NCBI GenBank assembly: GCA_011763485.2 | Contig: JAANSK020175549.1 | Coordinates: 1-24,992 of the forward strand | Length of the DNA: 24,992 nt | From: Isoetes engelmannii | Taxonomy: Eukaryota > Streptophyta > Lycopodiopsida > Isoetales > Isoetaceae | Reading direction: 5' to 3' | Shown: piece after piece, positions 10,814 to 20,850 of the stretch | Layout of the letters: each line of letters starts with the position of its first letter | Numbering within the stretch: the stretch's first letter is position 1 | The notes under the pieces: generated by a model | What the model was told of the DNA's origin: nothing | Seen by the model: only the letters and a program-made list of their open reading frames with translations | Databases searched by the model: none | Position numbers and translations under genes: made by a program

Positions 10814-11669
10814 GGAGGGAAGTATGTTATAAGTGCATTATTTATACGCGTGCCACCAATGGTTTAATCCAAGCTATATTGGTTTCAAAGTTCATAATAT
10901 TGGTTTGAGTTATTATAATAAGCTGCTTAAAATTTATATAGTGTATACAATCAATGTCTTCATTCAAGCAATTTTGGTTTCAAACTTCATAATTTTTTTA
11001 TTTACTCATTATTAAGGTTCTTAAAATGAGTTGTATGCACAGGACATCACCTCTTAAAAAATATTTATTTGATTTCAAGAATGGTTGTGGATTTAAATGT
11101 GTAGACATAGATTAGGTGTTTGAATTGCTGAATGATCAAGTTTATGTAGATGAACAATTCATTTGTTAGTTGGGGCTAGGAAGCGATTTAGTTATTGTAG
11201 TTTGGTTGATTTCAAAGGTAACTTGATTGGTTAGTCACGTTTAAAAAATAACGACCTTAAATTCCAAAAAAATAACTGTTTCAAGTGACCTAGCAGCAAC
11301 CTTAAATTCCTGTAAGTATAATGTGCCTGCAAGAACACCACAAAATTGTTAAAAGTCCATAACTCTTATAATCTAAGTTATTTCTTCAATGACATCACTT
11401 CAGAATGCAAGCATTGGCATTATTCTGGATAGAATAGCTTCTAATTTTGATAACATTAATAACATGACATGCTTCAGATAGTAACCTTGCAATGTAGTAG
11501 CCTTAAACTCATTTATTCAGCGCAAAAAATCAAACATTTGAAATATGATATTTTCAAGGACTAATACCACTCACAAAATCCCGATTACTTACTCAAGCTC
11601 TCAACAACTTTACGACAAACAACGTCCTGCAAGTGCTGGTTTAGCTTGCATCAAAAGTGTTTAAGCATA
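10814..11669 (-). other. Non-coding 5' part of the left Helitron
   Basis: This is A/T-rich with no convincing coding region. A 60-codon frame read on the plus strand (10833-11015) has a mirror partner in the right arm. Its composition looks like chance translation of A/T-rich DNA. The sequence is matched in inverted orientation by 11711-12582. Confidence 0.6.
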
Positions 11670-11710
11670 AGCATAGAAGCTACACAAAAGCTCTGTCTCA
11701 ATGGATTGCC
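11670..11710. other. 41-nt loop at the centre of the inverted repeat
   Basis: The flanking stems 11641-11669 and 11711-11740 pair almost perfectly (one extra A on the right). The loop is AGCATAGAAGCTACACAAAA onward to GGATTGCC. It is where the 5' ends of the two head-to-head Helitrons should meet. A few TC dinucleotides are present (for example in TCTGTCTCAATGG), but none can be assigned as a Helitron 5' end. Confidence 0.8.
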
Positions 11711-12582
11711 TATGCTTAAAACACTTTTGATGCAAGCTAAGGTAGCACTTGCAGGACATTACTTGCAAGACATTGTTTGCCATAAAAATTTTGAGATGCT
11801 TGAATAAATAATTGAGATTTTGTAAGTGGTATTACTCCTTGAATATCATATTTCATATATTTGAGTTTTTTGCGCTGAAAAAACGAGTTTAAGACTACTA
11901 CATTGCAAGGTTACTATCTGAAGCATGCCATGTTTATAATATCATCAAAATTAGAAGTCATCCTATCCAGAATAATGCCAGTGCTTGCATTTTGAAGTTA
12001 TGTCATTGAAGAAATAACTTAGATTATAAGAGTTATGGACTTTTAACAATTTTGTGTTGTTCTTGTAGGCACATTATACTTACGGGAATTTAAGGTTGCT
12101 ACTGAGTCACTTGAGGCAGTTCGATTTTTTTGGAATTTAAAGTTGTTATTTTTTAAACGTGACTAACCAACCAACTTACATTTGAGATCAACCAAACTAC
12201 AATAACCAAATCGCTTTCTAGCCCAACTAACAAATGAATTCTTCATCTACATAAACTTGATCATTCAACAATCCAAACACCCAATCTATTTCTACACATC
12301 TAAACCCACAACCATTCTTGCAATCAAATAATTATTTTTTTACAGGTGATGTCCTGTGCGTACAACCCATTCTAAGAACCTTAATAATGAGTAAATAAAA
12401 AAATTATGAAGTTTGAAACCAAAATTGCTTGAATGAGGACATTGATTCTATACAATATATAAATTCTAAACAGCTTATTATAATAGCTCAAACTAATATT
12501 ATGAACTTTGAAACTAGTATAGCTTGGATTAAAGCATTGGTGGCACGCGTATAAATAATGCACTCATAACATACTTCCCTCC
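11711..12582 (+). other. Non-coding 5' part of the right Helitron
   Basis: This is A/T-rich and mirrors 10814-11669. Near 11749 the right copy has a small direct duplication (CTTGCAGGACATT followed by CTTGCAAGACATT) that the left copy has once. No gene is seen. Confidence 0.6.
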
Positions 12583-13021
12583 ATGCAGATGGTGGTTGTG
12601 AATGTTCCACGGGATTCTTATCCAAGATTATGGTACAATACATTAGAGATGGACATTGGTTGCCACCAGTTAATGATGTTTTTGATGCATATTTTCAATA
12701 CCTTGCAGAAGAAGAGGATTTTAAAAGTATAATGAAAGATGTGCAGAGAGTTCTGCATTGTAAAATTTGGCAATGCAAGTCCACATCAATCAGCTGATGT
12801 GGGTTGTGAATTTTTATGGAGAGTGGTACAAAATACTACAGTCACTTGGGGTTGAAATACGTCCGAGGTTTAAGATTGAGATAGATTTTGAGAATTTTGT
12901 CGAACAACTTGACAAACAATTTCGTAGATGCACCTACGTGAGACTCCATAAATTTGTGGACGCTATGGAAACTATCTTGCATGTGCAATACCTTATGCAA
13001 TATGGTTTGGACATGTCATAA
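12583..13021 (+). pseudogene. Unknown Helitron ORF of about 146 codons, right copy
   Basis: This is the mirror homologue of 10373-10813. It starts MQMVVVNVP at 12583 and ends LDMS at 13021. It is 2 nt shorter overall, so the first third is out of frame with the rest. The frame from 12767 (MAMQVHINQLMWVVNF) is open to the end. Thirteen of 84 residues differ from the left copy over that stretch. No known domain was recognised. Confidence 0.5.
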
Positions 13022-13392
13022 GTTTAGGGTTTCTTATAACAAACGACCATTGATTTTGTTTAATATCAAGACTATATTATTTTTATATGTATATTGTTTT
13101 AACGATGTTTTGAAGTAGTTTCCTAAACAAAACCAATCCATAACTTTGATGCATTTAAACATTCTTTGCTAGACCATTCTTTACATTTCAGTTATGTTCT
13201 TAATGTATGGTGTGATTTTTAAACAATGAGCTCCATGTTTACATGACATACTTATTTGTATATCGAACAAGAACATCTTGCTACATCAAAAGTGAGTCCT
13301 GGTCTACTTTAGGTTAGACGTGTATGCATATAGTGTGGTGGATATCGCTTAGACACCTAAATTAGATGGGTATTTTGGTGCAAAAAACCTAA

Positions 13393-16300
13393 ATGGCTAT
13401 AGGATTATACATAACAGGGACTCCTATGGGGAGATCTCACAAAAAAAAGCCACCTGATGTGGCCAACAACCCCTCATATATGATGCCCATGAATGAAAGC
13501 AGGTCTGGTAGGAAGAAACGTTTGGCACGTAAACATGCTGCAAAGGTTAAAGCCTTGAGGTTAGAATATGATGTAAATGCTACATAGATAGTTCATGTTA
13601 GCCAATCATCCAACACACTAGCAATTGGGGAGACAGTCAGGCCAGAGCCAATGCATTATCTGCCTGGTCAAGTAGATAAGCTATCGACAAGATGCCACCA
13701 TTTGAATGCCATGTTTGTGGAAGGAACTATTGCACATAAGGTAGATTCACATCTTATCACATCAGAAGTTAATGATATTAGGATGCAATTATTTCCCACA
13801 GTACATGGACAAATAGGTGATCATGCGATGTTGCTGCAACCTACGAAGAGCTCACACGTTGTACCAGGGGCTCCTAGGAGGAGATCTCACAAACAAACGC
13901 CACCTATTGTGGCCAACAACCTCGGATATATGATGCTCGAGAATGAAAGCAAGGCTGATAAGAAGAGGCATTTAGCCATAGTTGAAAAAGGTTCAAATGC
14001 ATTATGTGACTCGGTACTGTAAAAGTCTCTTGGGCACAAGAGGGGTGCAGGAGTCCCGCGTTTCATCACATCAGACATTGATAAAAGTAAAGTCCAATTA
14101 TTTTCCAGAACAGATGGAACCGAGGTAGAGCAGCCAAATAATCAGGTGATGTTGTGTCAGTCTATGGACATGAATATGCATGGGCTTAACATAACACCTC
14201 AAACGAGACCCACTAGAAAATCTTGTCAAAGAATACCTCATGTTGTGGCGAGTAATCCCTCCTACAAGACACATGAAAATGAAACTCACAGTCGAAGGAA
14301 GAAACGTATGAGGCGCAAATGCACGACAAAGAGTAGAGCCTTGAGGTTACAATGTAGTAATGTTCATGATGAAGAAGGTTCGACAAATTTTAATCACTTA
14401 TCTAGGGGTCTACCAAGTGCAAAAGGATGTCAAAATGTTGATGAACAAACAACTAATAAGTTCAAATCCTTACAAGCGGCGTGTATGAACGATAAAGAGA
14501 TTACTTTACAACCTCCTATAAAGCTTATTAGAATGTCCCCTCAACAAACGCCACATATGGTGGCATTTAACCCCTCTTATCAGGTGCCTGAAATGGTGAA
14601 TGATTCTCAAAGGAGGAAATGCTTGCAACGCAGAAGGAAGGCAAATCATACATCTTTGAAGTTAGTATATGACAATGATGTTGGTCAATCTTCCATTCCA
14701 ACAACAATTGCAACTAACCATCAGAATGTTGATGATCATGTGATAGGTTCACAATACGATTTTCATGCAGAAAACCAAGAGGTTGTGGCAAAAGGACCCC
14801 ATGAAATAGTAGAAAATGCTGACATCCAAACAAGGCCCATGACAAAGTCTAAACAAATGACACCAAACGTTGGTTCATATGGTACTCCTGCAGGTGAAAC
14901 AAACTCGAAGAAAAAGAGACGTGTGCGACGTAGAGCCAAGGGCTCGAGCTTTAAGACTAGATGGTAGAGATAGCTTCCATAAGATAGCATGAACGTGAAA
15001 TTTGCCTCCGCCTCATGACCTTGGTAACATGGATTATAAATGTTTGTATTGTAGGGCTATGCAATGGATAAAAAAACTCCCATCTAAAAAGACTTGCCGA
15101 ACATGTGCTGATGGGAACGTTCAATTGCCATTGATTCCAAAACCACTACATGCATTGTTTGAGCTATATACGAGAATAGGTAGCTTGGGTAATCACTTTC
15201 CTACGAACTTTAAAAAGTACAATAATATATTCTCATTTATGAGGCGCTGGCAAATGCTATTGGAGATGACTATACCTTTAGGGTCAATGGCCGCATGTGC
15301 CATAAGATGGGAACACTATTGCCATGCAGGGGCATCAAGAGCATGCAAATTTTGCATAGATATACATCATGGATGGTGATGACATGCAAGTTGAACGTAG
15401 GATCTGCATTTTTATGGACTGAGGCAAGAAATAACGGTGCAGTTGCAGGCCCTTATGACAGAACTCAATCCATTTATTAGCATATTTTTTAGTGCAGCAC
15501 AGATTATGCGTATTCATCCAATCGAAGATATCCGTTTGCGTATACCTTCTTGCAACGAACAAAATTCTGTGAGGAGGCAATATAATGCTCCAATTGCGAA
15601 TGAGGTGGCTGTCTTAATGCCAATTGATGATAAGCCCGAAGATGGTCAAAAGAACATTATTATACACTCTAAGGATGGCGGCATGAAGTATATGGATGCA
15701 TACCACTCTGCATATGGTCCATTGCACTTTGTGTTACTTCTTCCCTATGGTAGAGATTGATGGCATCTTAAAATACCTCATCGAAGGAGTGGTGCAAAGG
15801 AATTAACTGTTATAGAGTATTACAGATATCATCTGTTCACGCGTCATGGGCATGCATCTCCCCTTCATATGGCTGGCCGATTATTTCAAAATTACAAATG
15901 TAATATGTTTGTTAAGATGGAACAAGAAAGGCTACAATTCGTTGTGTTGAATCAACACAACATTCGAAAAGATATGTTGCAGGATATTATGGACTTTGAA
16001 GGAGATGATGCAGGTTATATTGGTCGTAACGTTGTGTTACCATCCTCACATGTGGGAGGTCCAAGATACTGACCCAACGATATCAAGATACCATGTCTAT
16101 TGTTTGTGAACTTGGGAAGTCGGACTTCTTTATAACCATGACTGCCAATACAAACTGGGAAGAGATTAGGAGGGAGTTATTATATGGTTAATCGCCAAGT
16201 GATCGACCATAGTTAGTGGCTAGAGTATCCCATATGAAAGTAAAGGAGCTGATAGATCTTATAACTAATCATAGTAATTTGGCTGCATAATCCCAAAAGT

Positions 16301-19086
16301 TTATGTTATTGAGTTCTAAAAGAGAGGCTTTTTACATGTACATTTGTTGACTATGTTGGATCAAGCCGACAAGCCCTTCACCGCAGAAGAGATTGATCAA
16401 ATCATTTGTATTGAAATACTAAGTAAGAATGTTTATCTTGAATTATATGAGGTGGTCACCCGTAATATGATGCATGGGTCGTGTTGTGCTGGATATCCGA
16501 ACAGTCCATGTATGCAGGATGGTAAGTGTACAAAGCGTTACCCACGTGCATTTTCGGATGAGACGACGGTTGTTGACGGATACCCGTTCTACCAAAGAAG
16601 GTACGATGGCCAGAAAGTGAAAAAATGTAAATTTAGACAACAGATGGGTCGTGTCATATAATCCATGGCTAACATCGTATTTCAAGTGCCATATCAATGT
16701 TGAGGTGTGTGCTGCTATTAAGGCTGTTAAATATTTGTATATGTATATTTACAAGAGGCCGGATATTATCAATGTTAACTTAGAAGCAGTAAGTGATGAT
16801 GCATTGACTAGCAGAGCATCCACTACAAACCATGACGAGGTTGAGCAATTCTTGAATGCACGCTACTTCTCAGCTAAGGCAGCATGGAGAATTCTGTTAT
16901 ATGAAATACAACAACAGTTTCCTCATGTCACTAGATTGGTTGTGCATCTCCCAATGCAACAAGATGTATATTATCGAGAAGATATGAACGTAGACATTAT
17001 AAGAAGCAAGAATAATGGAACAACGTTGACAGCATTTTTCGAGATGAATGCGTTTGGAGATAGAGACAGCTCTACCATGATGTTTCTAAGAAGTTTACCG
17101 ATGATAACCCCAGTAGGAAATGACAGGTTCGATCCGTAAATCAAAAGCCAACTATTGGGCGCATGTACTTTGTTAATACTTTAGAAGGAAGGCGATACTA
17201 TCTACGACTCTTATTGACCCGCGTGGCAGGTGCAATTAGTTTTGAAGATTTACGCTCTTTCGATGGGGAGTTGTGTGCAACATATAAAGAAGCCTGCATT
17301 CGTCGTGGGTTGCTTCGAGATGATACAGAAAGGCTCGAATCTCTTCAGGAAGCAGCAGCATGGGGTATGCCACCACAATTGCGACACATGTTCGCCATGA
17401 TCCTTCTAACTTGCAAACCATCGAACCCGCTACAACTATGAGAAGAAGTCAAACTTTCTATGGTCGATGACTTCTTGCATAAGGCATGACGGGTTGCAAA
17501 GGATCAAAGTGAGCAAGTATGTGATCGATTTTTGACATGGCACTTTTAGACATTGAAAATCATATGAACTTTGCCAGACGATCTTTGAGGAAATTCAAGT
17601 TCGTTCTTTCTTAGTGTGCAATAGATCCATATATAATTTCGGGATAAGGTGTTTCAGGAAGACATGGCAGAGGTGCGAGAAGATGTGAACCGCCTATATA
17701 ATGACCAACGTGTTATCTTTAACCGTGTGATCAATGAGCATGTGTTATTGGAAAAAGGAAAGATTTTTTTTGTTGAAGGTGCAGGCGGCTCGGGAAAAAG
17801 TTTCCTTTATAACGGCAGGTTGTCTTATGTTCGTGCCAAAGATATCATTGCACTTGTTGTTGCTTGTTCAGGAATTGCATCCACCTTATTGAAGGGTGAT
17901 CGCACTGCAAATTCAAGGTTCAAGATACCAATAAACATTGATGAGACATCAACTTGCAATATTCACAAGCAGTCCGAGTTGGCAAAATCGATAAGAACAA
18001 CTCGCATGATTATATGCGATGAGGCCCCAATGATGCATAAACATGTTTATGAAGCACTAGACAGAACGCTTCGCGACGTGATATCCTGTGACAAATTATT
18101 TGGGGGACTCATTGTTGTTTTAGGAGGAGATTTTCGCCGGGTTCCACGTGTGGTTCCATGAGGAAATCGACCCGAAAGCAGATCATGTAGAGGAACATAA
18201 GCTTAACACAATATGCAAGTAATGAACAATGTGGGAAGAGATGCCGAAGAGCAAAAGACGTTTATTGACTATCTCCGACGAGTCAGAGATGGACTTGAAA
18301 CCACATTTCCCAACATTAGATTAGATGTAATATGTCTTCCAAAAGAGATTTGTGTCAAGTCGCAGGACTTAAATGACTTGCTAGCCCTGACATTCCATAA
18401 TGTTTCCACAAATTATAAAAGTGTATCCTACTGGGTGGAAAGGACAATCCTTACGCCATGAAATGAGGATGTAGATGAAGTAAACAAGAGGATGACAAAG
18501 TGGTTGCCTGCTACACTCGAGGATTATTACAGTGTTCATCGAGCTGTTAATGAGAATGACGCAGGGGTTTATGCTACTGAATTTCTGGATGCGCAAACTT
18601 CGAGTGGAATGCCTTCACATCAATTGACGTTGAAGGTTGGCATGATTATCATGTTGCTGAGGTTTGTTTCTACCCCTAAGTGGCTCTACAATAGCACTCG
18701 CCTCATTATACGTGCATTGGGAAGACGTGTTATAGATGCCGAGATTGTTACTGGAAAGAATATTAGAAGTTGGAAGTAGAGTGCTCATATTTCGAATTCC
18801 CCTAGTGCCTAATAATGCAGAACTCCCATTCCAGTTTGAGTGCATGCATTTTTCGCTGCGACCAACTTTTGATATGACAATCAACAAATCCCATGGGCAA
18901 ACAATAAAAATCGGTTGGTTTGTATTTACCAAATCTAGTATTTAGTCACGAACAACTCTATGTCGCACTCTCAAGAGCTTAAGCAATAAAAGTACTCTTC
19001 TATCAAAGGATGGAGATGCTCATGCAAATGTCTATAGATCAAGATATACAACAATTATTGTATACAAAGAACTCTTCTACGTGTGA
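13393..19086 (+). pseudogene. Helitron Rep-helicase (RepHel), right copy, better preserved
   Basis: This is the Helitron transposition protein: an HUH nickase joined to a Pif1-like SF1 helicase. The N-terminal 525 codons (13393-14967) stay in one frame with only two internal stops. Next comes a Cys-rich stretch, CLYC then CRTC (about 15030-15100), typical of plant Helitron proteins. Rep motifs follow: FFITMT at 16126, HVH at 16335-16343, and the tyrosine motif KYLYMYIYK around 16729-16755. Helicase motifs are Walker A GAGGSGKS at 17778-17801, DEAPM at 18018, GGDFRR at 18123, GMIIMLLR near 18640 and MTINKSHGQT near 18875. The frame ends IIVYKELFYV plus TGA at 19086, matching the usual Helitron helicase end (VYKE). 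Frameshifts and stops break the central part, so it is not functional as it stands. Confidence 0.9.
13420..14967 (+). repeat. Five degenerate repeats in the Rep-helicase N-terminal region
   Basis: Units start near 13420, 13867, 14206, 14524 and 14833, a spacing of about 149, 113, 106 and 103 codons. Each carries a version of PP.VA.NPSY..PENES, then a very basic patch (RSGRKKRLAR, KADKKRH, RRKKRMRRK, QRRKCLQRRR, KKKRRVRRR). The first and third units continue into AK..ALRLEY-like sequence. The basic patches could serve nuclear import or DNA binding; that is inference. The left copy shows the same units (9963-8162). Confidence 0.75.
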
Positions 19087-19189
19087 GTCTAAAACTTAAA
19101 ATCTCTACTTCTAATTTTTTCTCTTTGCTGGCATTGATTTATTTTACTTTCTTTTGTTTCTTACTTACTTACTTACTTCGCCATGCATG

Positions 19190-19941
19190 TAGATGATGCG
19201 TATTTTAATCTCATGGTATGTCTTTGGTCACCATGTCGTCAAATGCTTGAAGGGTGACAAGAAGTATCACGTCACCAGCGTCACTTTGTCATACGTGCTC
19301 TTGGGTCATGGTATCATTGGGAACAAAAATACCATGCTCATGTGCTGGGATAATAAGTGTGGAAATTGAGAAGCTCATAGCAAAGGTCGATTTAATATTT
19401 TACATCGATAAAGTTGTCAAGTTGAAGCACTACATCTACCTTATTGTTGACTTCCTATTTGCTTAAGTGTACCCAAGGGAACGTCATCCTCGTGGATGTG
19501 TTGCGAGAGAGGTAGGTGGAGGATGTAATATATGTATCTGCCTATTGCCTATTGGTTAATGCAGTGCTTCTGACTAACTTCTAATTGTTTATTTTTACTA
19601 TCAGATGACAAATGACGATGCACTGGTGAATTGGCATTTTACGGGCGAGAGAACTCACATGTGTTGGAACATGTAATGGAGTGCATTTTAGGGTGTACAA
19701 ATCGTGGCGCGCTGAGACAGTTTCTAATTCCATTGTACGAGCGTATCTTCAAAATGAGTGTCTCACGTGGTTGATAGTTGTGAGACATCATGGCCAGTTC
19801 AAATCAATAACTTGGACGTGCATTTCACTTTCACACCGACTAAGATGTTATTTGTAAGAGAAGTGAAGATATCACGGGAGCATCCAAAAAAGTTTAACAT
19901 TAAGCCCTTGGCGATATGCACCATGTGGAGATGCGTATTTA
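19190..19941 (+). pseudogene. Unrecognised 3' accessory module of the Helitron, right copy
   Basis: This mirrors the left module. A frame at 19254-19466 contains VEIEKLIAKVDLIFYIDKVV. An intron-like segment, 19512-19604 (93 nt, GTAGGT donor, CTGACTAAC branch site, CAG acceptor), follows in phase after CVARE and leads into MTNDDALVNWHFTGERTH. A later frame contains INNLDVHFTFTPTKMLFVRE. The right copy keeps about 50 nt just before the donor that the left copy lacks. No known domain was recognised, and stops make it a pseudogene. Confidence 0.45.
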
Positions 19942-20402
19942 ATTGCGCTGCCATAAACCTCCAGTTTTTGGATGCGGGTCCTGCTCTATTTTCATTTCTT
20001 TTCAGCTCTTTTCTACGGCTATTTTTGCAAAAACCAAAAGCCCTTTTGTTTAAGGAAGCCCTACTTAAACATCAGATCTAAACAATTTTTAAGGATGGGC
20101 GCAAGAACTTCGATTCTAAGGGTGAAAATATTGTACCTTAAGCTTGCTTTGCTTGCACTCCTACTGTGACTCCTATGATTTAGCGCCTGCAAATAGAAAG
20201 CACAAACACGATTTAGGGAAACAAATTTTCCTGCTATAAGCGTAACCAAAATGATTGTCGATAAGTATCTATTTACTTAAAATATCGACATGGCATTCTC
20301 TCAAAGGGCAAGAAATACAGAGGGCACAATCATAAGGACCTTTCCACCCCATCCCCAAGCCTGCCTTATTGCTAGGTTGTAGTTTTTCCCTAAAAAATAT
20401 AA
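19942..20402. other. Intergenic stretch right of the palindrome, no gene seen
   Basis: Short frames on both strands show no motif. The sequence does not match 3071-3491, the corresponding region outside the left arm. Confidence 0.5.
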
Positions 20403-20573
20403 AAGGTCTACACAATTGGTGAAAGAAAACAGGCAATCTAGTTTATACCTTACAACCCACACCCAAGGCCTACACAATTGGTAAAAGAAAGCAGGCAATT
20501 TAGGTTATACCTTACAACCCACACCCAAGGAAACACAATTGGTGAAAGAAAACATGCAATTTAGTTTATACCT
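20403..20573. repeat. 61-62 bp tandem repeat, nearly three copies
   Basis: CACAATTGGT recurs at 20411, 20473 and 20534. Each copy is followed by the same GAAAGAAA.CA.GCAAT and TTATACCT..CC blocks. It lies about 280 bp beyond the stop codon of the phospholipase gene, probably outside its transcript. Confidence 0.85.
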
Positions 20574-20611
20574 CCCACAGTTCAATATGTAGGTGCAGCG
20601 TAGTGTTTGCC

Positions 20612-20687
20612 TCCTTCGGTAATCTAATGCATGATAGTGTACATGGGTCTCCTTCAGTAATCTAATGCATGATAATGTACATGGGTC
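20612..20687. repeat. 38-bp direct duplication
   Basis: The two copies start TCCTTCGGTAATC and TCCTTCAGTAATC at 20612 and 20650, and both run to CATGGGTC. They differ at only two positions. They lie between the 61-bp repeats and the 3' end of the phospholipase gene. Confidence 0.85.
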
Positions 20688-20850
20688 TTATGTAAGGCCC
20701 TGCTTACTTATATTTTAAAGATATCAAAACCTGACAAACACAATAGTTTGCATTTTCAACTCGTTTGTTTGCTGTGGAGTATTGAAACTACCTATTGTGG
20801 AAGTCTTGCCTCTAGTTCAATCATCCCAACTTCGTTAATAAACTTAAAGC

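Larger units (their letters stand above)
3071..11669 (-). mobile_element. Helitron, left copy (minus orientation), decayed
   Basis: This rolling-circle DNA transposon is read from right to left. It has a non-coding 5' part (about 11669-10814), an ORF of unknown function (10813-10373), a Rep-helicase gene (9995-4274), a 3' accessory module (about 4192-3484) and a canonical 3' end at 3071. Everything inward of 3492 is repeated in inverted orientation at 11711-19941. It carries changes absent from the other copy: a 269-bp inserted element (8661-8929), two extra 89-bp tandem units (4843-5110) and several deletions in the Rep-helicase gene. The 5' TC end is not clearly visible; the copy seems to begin at or near the palindrome centre. 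It is non-autonomous in its present state. Confidence 0.85.
3492..11669 (+). repeat. Left arm of a giant inverted repeat (about 8.18 kb)
   Basis: The sequence is the imperfect reverse complement of 11711-19941. The outer edge is sharp: TAAATACGCATCTCCACAT at the left answers the mirrored sequence ending ATGCGTATTTA at 19941, and the flanks beyond share nothing I can see. The inner edge is TTAGCTTGCATC to AAGCATA at 11641-11669. Identity is roughly 90% in segments I aligned by hand, interrupted by indels. Confidence 0.9.
11711..19941 (-). repeat. Right arm of the giant inverted repeat (about 8.23 kb)
   Basis: This is the mirror of 3492-11669. The two arms have nearly equal length only because left-arm gains (a 269-bp element plus two 89-bp units) roughly offset left-arm deletions. 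The arm ends at 19941 without a Helitron 3' hairpin or CTRR end. Confidence 0.9.
11711..19941 (+). mobile_element. Helitron, right copy (plus orientation), 3' end missing
   Basis: Same order as the left copy: non-coding 5' part, a 146-codon-class ORF (12583-13021), Rep-helicase gene (13393-19086) and 3' accessory module (about 19190-19941). It is the better preserved copy and keeps Rep and helicase segments deleted in the left one. Sequence after 19941 does not resemble 3101-3491, and no GC-rich hairpin with CTRR is found before the host gene. The 3' terminus was therefore lost or never duplicated. Confidence 0.85.

Noticed and set aside
11641-11740. CRISPR-like or bacterial inverted repeat
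   Set aside because: There is only one stem-loop, at the centre of a transposon palindrome in plant-type DNA. No repeated spacers occur anywhere in the window.
10833-12563. Paired 60-codon frames MHYLYACHQ (10833-11015 plus and 12381-12563 minus) as a gene
   Set aside because: They run against the Helitron gene direction in A/T-rich non-coding DNA and are mirrored only because the whole arm is.
3492-19941. Inverted repeat as a fold-back read or assembly artefact
   Set aside because: Arms differ by about 10% and carry private insertions, duplications and deletions. An artefact would give near-identical arms.
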